34,027 bases of DNA from Actinomycetes bacterium (GCA_029782025.1 JAKOVR010000033.1:1-34027); one strand, 5' to 3'. Shown: positions 23,343-31,815, counted from the first letter of the stretch. Notes: generated by a model not told the origin, from the sequence alone. Numbers and translations are program-made.

Positions 23343-24460
23343 GCCCCGCCTCCCGCGGCAAGAGCGGGGCCAAGGGTGCGGGCAAGGGCGGGGCCAAGAG
23401 CGTCGGCAAGAGCGGTGCTCCGGCCCGACGCGCCGCCACGGGTGGCCCGTCCGGACGTGGTGGCGCCGCGGGTCGTACCGGCGGGGGGAGCGCGAGCAGC
23501 CGCGCCGCCGGCGCCGGCGGGGCCGTGGGCGCCGGCGGGCGGGGCAAGTCCCGGAGCCCGGCGGCGGAGAAGGCGTTGGCCGCCCGGACCGAGCGCCAAC
23601 GGGCCCGCAGCGATGCCGGCCGTCGGGCCGCCGAGGCCAAGCGGGAGGCCCGGGTGGCGCAGCGGGCGGCGGCGCCGACCCGCCCCACCGGCCGGGAGCG
23701 GACCCTGGGTGGAGAGCAGGTCGAGGGCCGCCACGCCGTGCGCGAGCTGCTCGTGGCCGGCCGTCGCCGCGTCAAGGAGGTCTGGGTCGCGGCCCGGGAG
23801 GCCGACGATCCCCGCCACGAGGAGCACGTCGACGACCTGGCCGAGCTGGCCCAGTCGATGAACGTCCCGGTCCGCGAGGTCGCCCGGCGCAAGCTCCTCG
23901 GCGAGGCCCGCACCGAGGCCCCGCAGGGCGTGCTGGCCAAGGCCGCCCCGCTCGACGAGGCCGACCTCGACACCCTGGCCACCGCGCCCGACCCGTGGGG
24001 CCGCCCGCCCTTCCTCGTGGCCGTTGACGGCGTCACCGATCCGGGCAACCTCGGCGCGCTGCTGCGGTCGGCCGAGTGCGCCGGCGTCACCGGTGTCGTC
24101 CTGCCCCGCCACCGGGCCGTGCACATCACGCCCACGGTCACCAAGGCGGCGGCCGGTGCGGTGGAGTACCTGCCGATGGCCATCGTCGGCGGCCTGCCAT
24201 CGGCCATCCGCGACCTGCAGAAGCAGGGCATCTGGGTGATCGGGCTCGACATGGACGGTGAGCCGATGCAGCAGGCGGCGCTCCCGGCCGACGCCGGCGT
24301 GTGCCTGGTGCTCGGCGCGGAGGGCAAGGGCCTGTCGCGCCTCGTCCGGCAGCGCTGCGATGCCGTGGTGTCGCTGCCGCTGCGTGGCACGCTGTCGTCG
24401 CTCAACGTCGCCGCCGCCGCGGCCGTGGCCTGCTACGAGGTCGCCCGCCGCCGGCCCTGA
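23339..24460 (+). CDS. rlmB: 23S rRNA (guanosine-2'-O-)-methyltransferase RlmB (TrmH/SpoU family)
   Basis: A 373-residue protein whose first ~120 residues are a disordered, Lys/Arg/Gly/Ala-rich tail with repeats such as KSGAKGAGKGGAKS, longer than in most relatives and probably RNA-binding. The substrate-binding domain begins EQVEGRHAVRELL at about 124. The SPOUT catalytic domain follows with motif 1 DGVTDPGNLGALLRSAECAG, motif 2 LVLGAEGKGLSRLVRQRCD and motif 3 LPLRGTLSSLNVAAAAAVACYE, which form the SAM-binding trefoil knot. RlmB methylates a guanosine in 23S rRNA. It is coupled to ispF by an ATGA overlap. Confidence 0.93.
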   Translation: MSPASRGKSGAKGAGKGGAKSVGKSGAPARRAATGGPSGRGGAAGRTGGGSASSRAAGAGGAVGAGGRGKSRSPAAEKALAARTERQRARSDAGRRAAEAKREARVAQRAAAPTRPTGRERTLGGEQVEGRHAVRELLVAGRRRVKEVWVAAREADDPRHEEHVDDLAELAQSMNVPVREVARRKLLGEARTEAPQGVLAKAAPLDEADLDTLATAPDPWGRPPFLVAVDGVTDPGNLGALLRSAECAGVTGVVLPRHRAVHITPTVTKAAAGAVEYLPMAIVGGLPSAIRDLQKQGIWVIGLDMDGEPMQQAALPADAGVCLVLGAEGKGLSRLVRQRCDAVVSLPLRGTLSSLNVAAAAAVACYEVARRRP

Positions 24461-24518
24461 CGCCGCCCCGCCGCCCCTGCCCGATCGACGACCTCCTGTG
24501 TCCCGGAGAACCGCCACC

Positions 24519-25742
24519 GTGCCCGATCCCACCCGCCCCCCCGCCGCCGCCCGGCCGACCCGTCCCGCCCGGTCGGCCCGTCCCGCCCGGTCGGCCCGCC
24601 CCGTCCGGTGCGCCGCGACTGCGGCCGCGCTCGTGCTCGTCGGTCTCGCCTGCGCCGGGTGCTCGTCCTCGCCGGAGGCCGCCGGCCCCACCGGGTCGGT
24701 GGCCTCGCCCATCCCGACCTTCACCCGGGATCAGCCGGCCTCCACCGGGGCGTCCTGCGACGATCCCACCGGCGACATCGAGTCCGATGCCAAGAAGCCC
24801 GGGGAGACGCTGTTGAGCGAGCCCGCCGGCATCGACATCACCCATGTCGAGGCCCACATCGTGAACGGGCAGCTGGCGGTCCGGTTGGTCACGGTGAAGG
24901 CCATCGAGACGGCCACGAACCCCACGCTCACGATCTCCCAGGGCGACCCCGGGGTGCTGCCCGAGTACAGCTTCGACCTCAAGGTCATCGGCGAAGGCGG
25001 GGGGTGGCGGGTGGAGCTGGTGATCTTCCCCACCGCGGCCAAGCCCGGCCAGGGCCCGAAGTTCCAGCAGAACAAGGAGCTGCGGGTGCCCGTCGTCGTC
25101 AACGGCAACCAGCTCTCGCTGGCCGTGCCGGTGGCCGACCTGCCGGTGATCAGCACCCGGCAGTGGCTGTTCGGGACGTCGGCTGGCATCAACGACGCCA
25201 CCCGCCTGTTCGACGACTGCGTCCCACCGACCGAGGGCACCACCGGCACCGCGCCCCGCGGCACCACCGCAGGCCCGGCCGGCACCGACGGCACCAGCCC
25301 ACCCACGCAGGCCGCGACCACCACCATCCCGGTCACCGGCAAGGTCGGCCAGAAGGTGGCCGCCCCGGACGGCATGGACGTCACCGTGAAGACGGTCGAC
25401 GATCCGGCCAAGCCCAACAAGGACATGAAGGCGACGCCGATCCCCAACACCCACCTCGCCGCCATCGAGGTCGAGGTGTGCGCCCGCACCGACGGCGCCG
25501 GCAAGGCCGCCGAGCAGCGGTTCACGGCCGTCCTGACCGACGGGGTCACCGGGGTCAGCCCGTGGTCGGCCCCCGACCACACCAACGACCCGCAGTTCAC
25601 GCGGGAGCAGACCCTCCGGAAGGGGGAGTGCACCACGCCCGGCTGGATCACCTTCCAGATCCCCAACGGGTCGCAGATCCTCCGGGTGGTCTACGACGCC
25701 AGCGGGACCGGCGCCGGCCCGTTCGTCGCCATCAGCCGCTGA
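24519..25742 (+). CDS. Secreted lipoprotein with C-terminal DUF4352-like domain
   Basis: 407 residues from GTG 24519, with GGAG about 10 nt upstream; GTG 24498 is an in-frame alternative. The long basic n-region contains a duplicated RPARSA hexapeptide, then a hydrophobic stretch and lipobox CAGC (Cys48). The first mature domain (about 80-235) is beta-rich with an opening SCDDPTGD. A Thr/Gly/Pro linker leads to the C-terminal domain (about 270-407) beginning GQKVAAPDGMDVTVKTVDDPA, whose pattern (AIEVEVCARTDG, then GECTTPGWITFQIP) resembles DUF4352/telokin-like lipoprotein domains. The role is unknown. In mycobacteria a lipoprotein gene (lpqE) occupies the radA-carD neighbourhood, but I see no sequence likeness. 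Its 3' end overlaps the convergent thiolase gene by 11 bp. Confidence 0.78.
   Translation: MPDPTRPPAAARPTRPARSARPARSARPVRCAATAAALVLVGLACAGCSSSPEAAGPTGSVASPIPTFTRDQPASTGASCDDPTGDIESDAKKPGETLLSEPAGIDITHVEAHIVNGQLAVRLVTVKAIETATNPTLTISQGDPGVLPEYSFDLKVIGEGGGWRVELVIFPTAAKPGQGPKFQQNKELRVPVVVNGNQLSLAVPVADLPVISTRQWLFGTSAGINDATRLFDDCVPPTEGTTGTAPRGTTAGPAGTDGTSPPTQAATTTIPVTGKVGQKVAAPDGMDVTVKTVDDPAKPNKDMKATPIPNTHLAAIEVEVCARTDGAGKAAEQRFTAVLTDGVTGVSPWSAPDHTNDPQFTREQTLRKGECTTPGWITFQIPNGSQILRVVYDASGTGAGPFVAISR
24561..24596. repeat. Two tandem 18-bp units in the lipoprotein signal region
   Basis: Two identical copies of CGTCCCGCCCGGTCGGCC, in frame, encode RPARSA twice in the positively charged n-region. A degenerate third copy follows. 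Confidence 0.75.
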
Positions 25743-26853
25743 CGATCGTCACCGACGCGTTGGCACCGCGCCCCACGGTGTGGGCGAGACCGATCCGGGC
25801 GCCCGGCACCTGACGGGCGCCGGCGTCGCCGCGCAGCTGGCGCACGAGCTCGACGACCTGGCCGAGCGCCGACGCGCCGAGGGGCTCGCCCTTGCTGAGG
25901 AGCCCGCCGCTCGGGTTCACCGGGAGCGGTCCGCCCGGGCCGACGGTGCCGTCGCGGAGCAGCGCGGCGTTGTCGCCCGGCGGGCACAGGCGGAGCTCCT
26001 CGTAGGCCAGCAGCTCCCGGGCGGCGTCGGTGTCCTGGCACTCGACGAGGTCGAGGTCGGACGGCCCGATCCCGGCCGCCTCGTAGGCGGCGTCGGCGGC
26101 CAGCGTCGTGGGCGAGGGGATGTCACCGTCGTCCACGAGGCCGGCGAGGGGGGTGGCTTCGCCGAGGACGTTGCCGGGGAGGTGCGATCGGAGCACGGCG
26201 GTGCGGAGCTGCACGCCGCCCGTGCCCTTGCGCAGCACCACGGCCGCCGCTCCTTCGTTGGGGGAGCACAGCATGAAGAGGCGCAGGGGACCGCACACCG
26301 GTCGGGAGCCGAGCACGTCCTCGGCGGTGACCTCGGCCCGGAACATGGCGTCGGGGTTCCCGACCCCGTTGCGCCGGTTCTTCACGACCACGGCGGCGAG
26401 GTCGTCCTCGGTGACCCCTCGCTCCCGCATGAGCCGCTGGGCCCGGAGGGCGAAGTAGGCGGGGGTGGCCGACAGGCCGGCCTGCTCCCGCCAGGGCTCG
26501 AAGAACGACGAGCGGATCATGCCCTTGGGCATCTTCTCGATCCCGAAGACGAGGACGGTGTCGGCCTGCCCGCTGTCGATGGCGGCGACGCCGAGGGCCA
26601 GGGCGGCGGCGCCGCTGGCGCACCCCGCCTCGACGTCGACGATGGGCCCGCCGGTGAGCCCCAGGGCGCCCAGCACCTTGTGCCCGGAGGCCACGCCCCC
26701 GTACGCCGTGCCGCAGAAGGTGGCCTGGAACTGGTCGCGCCTGGTGATCCCGGCTTCGGCCAGGGCGGCCCGGACGGCCACCACCCCGAGGTCGGTGGCG
26801 GTGCGACCGGCGAAGCGGCCGAAGGGGTGCAGGCCCACGCCGGCGATCAGCAC
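25732..26853 (-). CDS. SCP2/lipid-transfer-type thiolase-fold protein with altered active site
   Basis: 373 residues from GTG 26853, which overlaps the DUF35 gene stop (GTGCTGA), so translation is coupled. The thiolase fold is clear: nucleophile-loop Cys78 in VEAGCASGAAAL, and a C-terminal half that follows SCP2-thiolases closely (ELLAYEELRLCPPGD, then NPSGGLLSKG and VPGARIGLAHTVGRGANASVTI). However, the usual GHPxGA histidine is Glu323 (KGEPLGAS), and the family's HDCF motif reads QDTD. Only the nucleophilic Cys is kept. Thiolases paired with DUF35 proteins in steroid-degrading bacteria include retro-aldolases such as Ltp2, so a non-thiolytic acyl-CoA reaction is possible (inference). It is the last gene of the leftward series. 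Confidence 0.88.
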   Translation of the reverse strand: MLIAGVGLHPFGRFAGRTATDLGVVAVRAALAEAGITRRDQFQATFCGTAYGGVASGHKVLGALGLTGGPIVDVEAGCASGAAALALGVAAIDSGQADTVLVFGIEKMPKGMIRSSFFEPWREQAGLSATPAYFALRAQRLMRERGVTEDDLAAVVVKNRRNGVGNPDAMFRAEVTAEDVLGSRPVCGPLRLFMLCSPNEGAAAVVLRKGTGGVQLRTAVLRSHLPGNVLGEATPLAGLVDDGDIPSPTTLAADAAYEAAGIGPSDLDLVECQDTDAARELLAYEELRLCPPGDNAALLRDGTVGPGGPLPVNPSGGLLSKGEPLGASALGQVVELVRQLRGDAGARQVPGARIGLAHTVGRGANASVTIVSG

Positions 26854-27230
26854 GGCGCCGCCTCCCAGGTGCGCAGGACGGGGTCCTCGGGGTCGCCGGT
26901 GGGGAGCTCGACCACCACGAGGCGGACGGGCCGGCCCTGGGTCAGCGCCGCTTCGTCGGCGACGTCGATCCTGGACACGACGCGCAGGCCCTCGGGGAGC
27001 TCGACGACCCCCATGCCGTAGGGGACGGGGCCGGCGTACCCGGGCGGGGCGCTGTGCACGACGGCCCAGCCCCACAGGGTGCCGGTGGTGGACAGCTCGA
27101 CGGGGTCGGGATCGGGCCGGCCGCACCAGCAGCACACGTCGGATCGGGGGAAGCTCGGTCGGCCGCACCCGCCGCAGGACGAGCCGAGGAGCACGGCCGT
27201 GCCCGCGTCGTCGCGGAGCAGATCTGACAT
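26847..27230 (-). CDS. DUF35 zinc-ribbon/OB-fold protein (acyl-CoA-binding partner of the thiolase)
   Basis: A 127-residue protein. The N-terminal rubredoxin-like zinc ribbon has CGGC (Cys19, Cys22) and CCWC (Cys33, Cys36). An OB-fold follows from about 48, with GTLWGWAVVHSAPPGYAGPVPYGMGVVELPEG as its characteristic stretch. DUF35 proteins (for example ChsH2) form heterocomplexes with thiolase-like enzymes and bind the acyl-CoA. The next gene is exactly such a thiolase and overlaps it by 7 nt. It starts 5 nt after the acyltransferase stop, so it is probably on the same transcript. Confidence 0.92.
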   Translation of the reverse strand: MSDLLRDDAGTAVLLGSSCGGCGRPSFPRSDVCCWCGRPDPDPVELSTTGTLWGWAVVHSAPPGYAGPVPYGMGVVELPEGLRVVSRIDVADEAALTQGRPVRLVVVELPTGDPEDPVLRTWEAAPC

Positions 27231-27235
27231 GGGCG

Positions 27236-29266
27236 TCAGGCTAGGCGGCCGGCGGCACGGAGGACGGCGTCGGCCAGGAAGCGCTCGGCCACCTCGCGGG
27301 ACCGGGCGTCGTCGAAGTGCACCCCGTCGGTGCGGAGGCGGGCGTCCTCGCCGGTGCCGGCCAGCCAGCCGGCGAGGTCGACCACCTTCATCCAGGGGGC
27401 GCGGCGGGCGGCCACCTCGGCCAGCAGCTCGTTGTAGCGGGCGAAGCGCTGCGGCTCACCGATCAACTCGGTCTCGGGTTGGCCCGACGTCTCGGCGTTG
27501 GGCCCGATGGGCATGGCCGTGAGCCACACGACCGTCGCCCCCCGCGCGTGCAGGAGGTCGGCCGCCCGGCCGATCTGATCACGGAGGAAGGCGTCGTAGG
27601 TGGGATCGCCGGGTCGGCGCCAGGTGTCGTCGCCGGGGAGGAGGCGGTCGGTCACGTCCCACGGGCCTTCCTGGACCACCGCGACGTCCGGCCGGGCCTC
27701 GTCGATCTTGGCCTGCCACCGCTCGGCCCAGCCGGTGCAGAACTCGGGGACGTCCTCGACCTTCCCCGCCGAACGGCGCTGGCCCCCGATCCCGAGCCCG
27801 CACCCGAGCTCGCTGCGCCCGGGCACCACCTCGGCCGCGCCGCGGGCGGTGAGGACGTCGCCGAGGCCGAGGGCCGTCGACAACATCACCGAGTCGCCGA
27901 AGGCGGCGAGCCGGGGCGCGGGCCGGACCGGGCCGGTCGCGCCCGTGCCCCCCGGGGCTGCGGCCGTGGTGCCCACCGGTCGGGGCCGGCGGGCCAGCTG
28001 GTCGAGGCGTTGCTGGGCGGCATCGAAGTCGTTGGCCCGGGGCGGGGCCGTGGCCGACACGGCCAGGCTCCCGGCGGCGGCGACGACCACCATGGCCATG
28101 GCCAGGCGGTCGAGCGTCAGCGCCGGTGGGATGGCGGGGAGCAGGGGTCGCCCGTGCCGGATCGGCTGCTCGAGGTAGCGGAACGACAGCCACGCCACCC
28201 CCAGCGTCACCCCGACGTGGTAGGCGAAGAGGGGGACGCCCGACAGGCTCGTGTTGCCCTTGGTGAGCCACAGGAAGATCGGCCAGTGGTACAGGTACAC
28301 GCCGTAGCTGATGCGCCCGAGCTCCCGGAGGGGCCGCACGGCGAGGAGGCGGGCCACCGGGCCGGTCGGGAGGAGCGCGGCCAACACGACCAGCGCCGAC
28401 AGCACGGCGTAGCCGGCCAAGCCACCGCGGTGCACCCACGTCGCGCTCTGGGGCGTGACCGACCAGAGCGCGAGCATCGTCACGAGGGCGGCGGCACCGA
28501 GCCAGGGGAGCGCGCCCTGGGCCGGGAGCCGGCTCGTGCCCGCGGCCAGCGCGTCGATGCGGCCGGCGAGGGCGACGGCGAGCAGGGCGCCGAGGAGGAT
28601 CTCGGCCGCCCGGGTGTCGGTCCCGAAGTAGACGCGGTCCGGCGACCCGCTGAGCGCCACCGACAGCCCGACCGACAGCGCGGTGAGTGCGCCGAGCACC
28701 ACGGCGAGCCGGCGCCGGTCGGCCCGCAGCACGACCACGACGAGGAGCACCAGCAGCGGGAACACCACGTAGAACTGCTCCTCGATGGCCAGGCTCCAGA
28801 AGTGCAGGACCGGTGAGGGTGCGCCGAAGAGGTCGCCGTAGGACTGGCCCGAGGCGATGAACCGCCAGTTGGCGGCGTAGCCGAGGGCGGCCACCACGTC
28901 ACCGGCGAGGTTCTGGCGCTGCCCCGGGTCGCCGGCGGTGGCGCCGTAGGCCACGGCGAGGAGCAGGCAGGCCAGCGCGGCGGGGAGCAGCCGGCGAACG
29001 CGGTGGGTCCAGAAGCGTCGGAGGCCCACACCGCCGGTGCGGGCGTGGTCGCGCAGCAGGAGCGACGTGATGAGGAAGCCCGACAGCGTGAAGAAGGTGG
29101 ACACGCCGAGGAACCCGCCCTGGGCGATGGACCAGCGTCCGTGGAAGACGAGCACGCCGAACACGGCGAGCCCCCGGAGCCCCTCGACGGCGGGGAAGAA
29201 CGGCATGCCGACGCTCGGCTGGTCCTCGGCGGGCCGCGGCGCGTCGGCCGATCCCACGGATGGCAT
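27236..29266 (-). CDS. OatA-like membrane acyltransferase with C-terminal SGNH domain
   Basis: 676 residues from ATG 29266, overlapping the stop of the upstream gene (TGATG). The N-terminal acyltransferase-3 domain (about 20-400) opens with FFPAVEGLRGLAVFGVLVFH, carrying the catalytic His of the family, and has GVSTFFTLSGFLI, then HFWSLAIEEQFYVVFPLL and ISYGVYLYHWPIFLWL, with about ten spans. A Pro/Thr linker leads to an extracytoplasmic SGNH hydrolase domain (about 445-676) with FGDSVMLS (nucleophile Ser) and DGVHFDD (catalytic Asp/His). This fusion is the layout of peptidoglycan O-acetyltransferase OatA and other glycan acylators. The acceptor is unknown. It sits between a secreted SGNH protein and the DUF35/thiolase pair. 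Confidence 0.92.
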   Translation of the reverse strand: MPSVGSADAPRPAEDQPSVGMPFFPAVEGLRGLAVFGVLVFHGRWSIAQGGFLGVSTFFTLSGFLITSLLLRDHARTGGVGLRRFWTHRVRRLLPAALACLLLAVAYGATAGDPGQRQNLAGDVVAALGYAANWRFIASGQSYGDLFGAPSPVLHFWSLAIEEQFYVVFPLLVLLVVVVLRADRRRLAVVLGALTALSVGLSVALSGSPDRVYFGTDTRAAEILLGALLAVALAGRIDALAAGTSRLPAQGALPWLGAAALVTMLALWSVTPQSATWVHRGGLAGYAVLSALVVLAALLPTGPVARLLAVRPLRELGRISYGVYLYHWPIFLWLTKGNTSLSGVPLFAYHVGVTLGVAWLSFRYLEQPIRHGRPLLPAIPPALTLDRLAMAMVVVAAAGSLAVSATAPPRANDFDAAQQRLDQLARRPRPVGTTAAAPGGTGATGPVRPAPRLAAFGDSVMLSTALGLGDVLTARGAAEVVPGRSELGCGLGIGGQRRSAGKVEDVPEFCTGWAERWQAKIDEARPDVAVVQEGPWDVTDRLLPGDDTWRRPGDPTYDAFLRDQIGRAADLLHARGATVVWLTAMPIGPNAETSGQPETELIGEPQRFARYNELLAEVAARRAPWMKVVDLAGWLAGTGEDARLRTDGVHFDDARSREVAERFLADAVLRAAGRLA

Positions 29267-31515
29267 CAGAGCATGGGCCCGAAGTAGCCGGCCACATCGA
29301 CGACGTAGTGGATGAACGGCGCCGCCGACCAGACCGCCGTCATCCCGTTGTTGAGGCCGATGATGTCGCGGTTGGGCACGACCTCGCTGGCCCCGTAGTT
29401 GAGCACCGACGCGTTCGGCTTGGGACCGAACGGCCACACCGTGGTGTGCCCCGCCGCCGTCGGCCCGACCACGGTGATGTTGGCGTCGATCGCCGTGGCG
29501 CCGGCCCCGCCGGGGATGCTCTGGCGTCCCGCGAACACCATCGTGGTGGTGAAGGCGTTGCTCATCGGCCCGGTCAGCCCGCCCGTGCCGTCACGGGTGT
29601 CGTAGTGGCGCTCGGGGGTGATCGGGTAGTACTCGGCCCCGCCCGAGACGGCGCCGGCAGTGCCGTAGTAGCCGACGACGTCGATGATGAGGTCGGTGCT
29701 GGCCGAGTTGTTGAAGATCGTGATGCGGTTGGACCCGTCGACCTTCACCGCGGTGAGGTTGGCCCGGGTGATCCCCGGCTGGGGGTTGAGGTTGGACGCG
29801 TTGGGCGCACTGGTGCCGGCGGGGTAGAGGGTGACGAAGCTGGCGGCCGTGGTGTTGGTGGCGGTGACGTTGACCACCGCCGCCGATGCCCCGGCCGGGA
29901 GCGGCGCGAGGGTGAGGGTGGCCGTCTCCTTGGCGCCGAACGGTGTGGCCTTGCCCCCGGTGCCGTCCCGGGTGTCGAGCACCCGGATGGGAGCGACCGG
30001 CGTGAAGAGGGCGCCGGTGGTCAGCCCCGGCGCGTCGTACCAGCCGATGACGTCGGCGATCAGGTCGACGGTTCCCGACTGGTTGTAGAGCTGGATGCTG
30101 GCGTTGGGGCCGGTGCGGGTGGTGACCATCGCCGGGATGGCGGCGATGCCGGGGCGAGGGTTGAGGTTCGAGGTGAGCGGGCGGGACTGTCCCCCGGGCC
30201 ACACGGTGACGAACGAGGCCGCCGTCTGGCCCGTGGCCGTGACGTTGAGCACGACGGCGGACGCGCCGGCGGCCTCCGGGGGCAGGACCCCGGCCAGGGC
30301 GACCTGCATCGACTGGGTGGGACCGAGCGGCACCCAACGGCCGCCCGTGCCGTTGCGGGTGTCGACGACGCGCAACGGCGCCATCGGGTGGAATCGGGCG
30401 CCGGTCGCCGCCGGGGTGACGGTCTCGGACGGCAGCGAGACGGCGGAGGTGCCCTTGGCGTTGGTGGCCGTGACGGTGAACGAGACGGGGACGCCGTTGG
30501 CGAGGCCAGCGACGTTGACGGTGGGCTGGCTGGTGGTCACCACCTTCCCGGTGGAGGCGGTCACGGTGTAGGTGGTGATCCCCTCCTCGGGCGGGAGCGG
30601 GTCCCACCACACGGTGGCGGCGGCGTTGCCGGCCACGGCGTGGACCCCCACGGGGTTGTCGGGCCCGAAGCAGCGCCGTGACGCGCCCAGCGCGAGGTTG
30701 ATCCGGGCGTTGATGCCGGCCCGGGTGAGGTGCTGGTCGTCGACCAGCAGCCCGGGGATCAGGTGGGTGATGCCGTTCCAGTCGACGACGATCACGTTGG
30801 GGTGAGCGACCGGGTCGATGGTGGCGAACAGCTGGTTGGCCCCGGTGATCATCTGCTGCCACTGCACCTTGGCGTCGCCCGACGCGTAGTCGACGATCCG
30901 ATCCGGGACGTTGAACAGCACACGGCACGGCACCCCGTCGGTGGCGCCGAGGAACGAGCCGAAGTTGGCGACGAAGGCGCTGTAGAGCGTGGGGTCGGGC
31001 ATCCAGTTGGTGCTGAAGTTGTTGGTGCCGAACCCGCCGACGAGCACGTCGGGCGTGGTGGCGAGCACGTCGCCCAGGCGCCCGGAGGTCTGGACCGTGC
31101 CGAGGTTCTCGCCGCAGTGGGTGAGGTAGGTCCAGCGGTAGGCGAGATCGGCCAGGGCCGGGGCCCGGGTCTGGTTCTCGACGCTGTCACCGACGACGCC
31201 GTACCGGAGCTGGCCCGCGGCGCCGTTGTCGAAGACGCCGCGCTCGTGGTCGGCCTGGCAGGCGGCGATCACCTCGGCCGTGGCCTCCGCCGGGGTGAGC
31301 GGCACGTCGGCGATGTAGTTGCGGGTCCACGGCAGCGGATCCGGTGGGGGAGCGGCGAGCGCCGGCGCGGCGCCGAGCAGCAGGCCGGCGCAGGCCAGCA
31401 CCACGGCGCCCGTGCGGCGCAGGGCCGGGCCGGGCCGGCGGCCGGCACGATGCCCCGGCCGGGGCGCGCCCCGCCGCCGATGGGGGCGGGGCAGCGGGGA
31501 GCGGCGGGCGGGCAT
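29266..31515 (-). CDS. Secreted SGNH-hydrolase-like protein with FN3 domain and three VDTR-type repeats
   Basis: 749 residues with a long Arg-rich n-region and a hydrophobic signal core ending PALA-A at about 54. The SGNH-like domain (about 65-285) has VVGDSVEN (Ser111), GFGTNNF and DDQHLTRAG (Asp259, His262), so the triad looks intact. A fibronectin type III domain (about 288-378) follows. Three repeats of about 120 residues then fill the rest, each starting with a DTR(N/D)GTGG box (RVVDTRNGTGG, RVLDTRDGTGG, HYDTRDGTGG) and ending in a DV-GWY or DV-GYY box. Such repeats are frequent in actinobacterial surface proteins and are probably beta-sandwich modules (memory-based, unnamed). The gene overlaps the acyltransferase, suggesting a joint role in acylating or deacylating a surface polymer. 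Confidence 0.82.
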   Translation of the reverse strand: MPARRSPLPRPHRRRGAPRPGHRAGRRPGPALRRTGAVVLACAGLLLGAAPALAAPPPDPLPWTRNYIADVPLTPAEATAEVIAACQADHERGVFDNGAAGQLRYGVVGDSVENQTRAPALADLAYRWTYLTHCGENLGTVQTSGRLGDVLATTPDVLVGGFGTNNFSTNWMPDPTLYSAFVANFGSFLGATDGVPCRVLFNVPDRIVDYASGDAKVQWQQMITGANQLFATIDPVAHPNVIVVDWNGITHLIPGLLVDDQHLTRAGINARINLALGASRRCFGPDNPVGVHAVAGNAAATVWWDPLPPEEGITTYTVTASTGKVVTTSQPTVNVAGLANGVPVSFTVTATNAKGTSAVSLPSETVTPAATGARFHPMAPLRVVDTRNGTGGRWVPLGPTQSMQVALAGVLPPEAAGASAVVLNVTATGQTAASFVTVWPGGQSRPLTSNLNPRPGIAAIPAMVTTRTGPNASIQLYNQSGTVDLIADVIGWYDAPGLTTGALFTPVAPIRVLDTRDGTGGKATPFGAKETATLTLAPLPAGASAAVVNVTATNTTAASFVTLYPAGTSAPNASNLNPQPGITRANLTAVKVDGSNRITIFNNSASTDLIIDVVGYYGTAGAVSGGAEYYPITPERHYDTRDGTGGLTGPMSNAFTTTMVFAGRQSIPGGAGATAIDANITVVGPTAAGHTTVWPFGPKPNASVLNYGASEVVPNRDIIGLNNGMTAVWSAAPFIHYVVDVAGYFGPML

Positions 31516-31635
31516 GGCGGCAGTGGCGACGGGGGACCTGTGGGCGCGGCGCCCGGCGGCACTGGTGCCGACGTCGACCGACGCCCCCTCGGCGGACCGA
31601 TGGTAGAGGCCGCGGCGACCCGGCGGGAAGGTGGC

Positions 31636-31815
31636 TCAGGTCGCGGCGCGTCGGGGCCAGCCGATGGCCAGCCCGACCACGGCCATGCCGACCGGCAGGC
31701 CGACCACCACGGCGAGGGTGAGGGCGACGATGGCGAACTGCTGCAGCAGGATCGCCACCCCGAGGCCGAAGACGAACCCCGAGATGGTGCCCCGGACACG
31801 GTGCCCGTGCTTCAT
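31636..31815 (-). CDS. 59-residue small membrane protein
   Basis: A short gene: [12 protein letters not shown], then a hydrophobic region (about 12-50) with two likely spans separated by a GLP turn, ending IGWPRRAAT. Its ATG overlaps the TGA of the upstream gene (ATGA), the same coupling seen between the two genes before it, which argues that it is real. A His/Lys/Arg-rich N-terminus and Arg-rich C-terminus suggest both ends face the cytoplasm. I do not recognise the family. Confidence 0.72.
   Translation of the reverse strand: MKHGHRVRGTISGFVFGLGVAILLQQFAIVALTLAVVVGLPVGMAVVGLAIGWPRRAAT

Noticed and set aside
22817..24724. A 635-codon leftward frame over ispF and rlmB
   Set aside because: Shadow frame opposite two coupled genes with complete active sites.
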